Assembly: GCF_013141915.1 (NCBI RefSeq)
Contig: NZ_SROX01000007.1
Location: 124,001 to 188,000 of the forward strand
Direction: 5' to 3'
Length of the DNA stretch: 64,000 nt
Origin: Cupriavidus necator
GTDB lineage: Bacteria > Pseudomonadota > Gammaproteobacteria > Burkholderiales > Burkholderiaceae
A program made the translations under genes and the position numbers. Below the pieces are notes generated by a model. The model was not told the DNA's origin and did no database searches. It saw only the letters and a program-made list of their open reading frames with translations. Positions 62,885 to 64,000 of the stretch are shown piece after piece. Numbering within the stretch: the stretch's first letter is position 1; each line of letters opens with the position of its first letter.

Positions 62885-64000
62885 CAGCTCCGATGGTTGA
62901 GGATCATGTCCCGCACGGCGGGCTTCAGCACCTTGCCGACGGCGCTGCGCGGCAGCGCCTCGAACAGGTGGACGTGCTTGGGAGTCTTGACCGAACCGAG
63001 CTCGCGCTTGACCAGCGCGATCAGGTCGTCGGTCTCGACGCACATGCCCGGGCGCAACTGCACCGCCGCATGCACCGCCTCGCCCCACTTCGCATCCGGC
63101 ACGCCGACCACCGAACAGTCGGCCACCGCCGGGTGCGCCGACAGCACGACCTCGACATCGCTGGGATAGACGTTGAAACCGCCCGTGATGATCACGTCGC
63201 GGAGGCGGTCGCGCAGGAACAGATAGCCGCGCTCGTCGAGCACGCCCGCGTCGCCGGTGCGCAGCCAGCCATCCACCAGGGTCTTGCGGGTTTCCACCTC
63301 GGCCTTCAGGTAGCCGCTCATGACCAGGTCGCCACGCACGGCAATCTCGCCCTCTTCACCGGGCGGCAGCGGCCGGCCTTCCTTGTCGACGATGGCCACG
63401 CGGGTCAGCAGCGACGGCCGGCCGACCGAGGCCAGGTTGTGGCCCGACATTTCATCGGGCGGCAAGAACGTAATGATCTGCGGCGCCTCGGTCTGGCCGA
63501 ACGACGTACACACCACCGGCCCGAACACCGACTGCGCGTCGCGGATCTGCTCGGGGCGCATGGGCGCGCCGCCGTAGACCAGGTAGCGCAGGGCGCGCAA
63601 GGCACGCGGCGCGCGCCGCTGCTCTTCGGCCAGCGCCATGATCAGCGTGGGCGGCGCGAAGAACAGCGTGGCGTGATGCCGCTCGGCGGCATCGAGCAAG
63701 GCCGGCGCCTTGGCGTACTCCGGGAAGACCAGCGCCCCGCCCACCGCGAGCAGCGGCAGCATGTAGGTCGAGGTGCCATGCGTGATCGGCGCGGCGACCA
63801 GGTAGCGATCGTCTGGCGTCAGCCCGAGCTCGTGGACCTGGGTTGCGATATTGGTGTTCCAGGCCCGCAGCGGCTGGATCACGCCCTTGGGGAAGCCGGT
63901 GGTGCCGCCGGTGAACTTGACCGCCTGCGCCTCGGCCAGGTCGACGCCGGCACGCGCGCGCGGTCCCATCATCACGCGCGAAGTGTCGGCTGCCGGCCGT
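62884..64000 (-). CDS. AMP-forming acyl-CoA ligase, C-terminal part
   Basis: ANL-family ligase cut by the right edge; 371 residues to the stop are present. The P-loop FTGGTTGFPKG, TSFGQTEAP, GWLRTGDAGVLDE and DVIITGGFNVYPSD (core A5-A8 motifs) and the late lysine in SAVGKVLKP are all intact. It should activate an aromatic or aliphatic acid with ATP and CoA. It is the first gene of the run inside the window and is translationally coupled to the citrate-synthase-like gene. Confidence 0.9.
   Translation of the reverse strand, partial: RPAADTSRVMMGPRARAGVDLAEAQAVKFTGGTTGFPKGVIQPLRAWNTNIATQVHELGLTPDDRYLVAAPITHGTSTYMLPLLAVGGALVFPEYAKAPALLDAAERHHATLFFAPPTLIMALAEEQRRAPRALRALRYLVYGGAPMRPEQIRDAQSVFGPVVCTSFGQTEAPQIITFLPPDEMSGHNLASVGRPSLLTRVAIVDKEGRPLPPGEEGEIAVRGDLVMSGYLKAEVETRKTLVDGWLRTGDAGVLDERGYLFLRDRLRDVIITGGFNVYPSDVEVVLSAHPAVADCSVVGVPDAKWGEAVHAAVQLRPGMCVETDDLIALVKRELGSVKTPKHVHLFEALPRSAVGKVLKPAVRDMILNHRS

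Overview
The window looks like a GC-rich betaproteobacterial replicon, most likely Cupriavidus or a close relative. The reasons are a czcI-C-B-A heavy-metal efflux operon, four complete Bug-type (tripartite-tricarboxylate) periplasmic receptors without their membrane partners, CaiB/BaiF CoA-transferases, and a dense set of catabolic genes with GntR, IclR and LysR regulators. No rRNA, complete tRNA, CRISPR array, insertion sequence or phage gene was recognised.

Layout. 1-4.2 kb: czcI, czcC, czcB and the N-terminal third of czcA, read leftwards. 4.4-7.4 kb: a small repeat-rich exported protein, an ECF sigma factor with a zinc anti-sigma partner, and an AAA+ ATPase. 7.4-10.2 kb: a divergent serine hydrolase and a Tat-exported sulfatase. 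10.2-15.1 kb: a scarred region with fragments of a Bug receptor, a CitE/HpcH lyase, a CaiB CoA-transferase and an indolepyruvate oxidoreductase, around an intact 2OG-Fe(II)-oxygenase-like gene, an orphan ParA and psuG. 15.2-18.0 kb: a branched-chain aminotransferase and an amino-acid permease.

18.2-31.8 kb: a catabolic block flanked by two imperfect direct copies of the 3' end of a gntR gene. It holds a Bug receptor, an aconitase-type hydratase in two subunits, a PEP-mutase/isocitrate-lyase family lyase and gntR (a set resembling the dimethylmaleate/dimethylmalate steps of nicotinate fermentation). It also holds an AT-richer Bug plus CaiB pair, and an operon of Bug receptor, Baeyer-Villiger monooxygenase, CaiB and patatin-like hydrolase, divergent from an IclR regulator.

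32.0-42.6 kb: a 2-aminoethylphosphonate locus. The transporter (phnS, phnT, fused permease) and phnW read rightwards; a GntR regulator, phnA, phnY and alanine dehydrogenase read leftwards. Together they would convert 2-aminoethylphosphonate through phosphonoacetaldehyde and phosphonoacetate to acetate and phosphate, with alanine dehydrogenase returning alanine to pyruvate. As sequenced, both phnA and the permease gene carry single-base frameshifts.

42.7-51.6 kb: ordinary genes (ArsR-type regulator, LysR regulator, zinc alcohol dehydrogenase, phospholipase-D family lipoprotein, lysine-type permease, exported amidohydrolase). 51.7-64.0 kb: a long leftward run. An acyl-CoA ligase, a citrate-synthase-like protein, a PcpA-type ring-cleavage dioxygenase, an esterase, maleylacetate reductase and a YciI-like protein precede a four-gene envelope module (YCF48-like, RND/MMPL exporter, DUF1302, DUF1329) and a SnoaL-like protein. 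The arrangement suggests uptake or export of a hydrophobic aromatic compound coupled to hydroquinone-type ring cleavage and the maleylacetate route.
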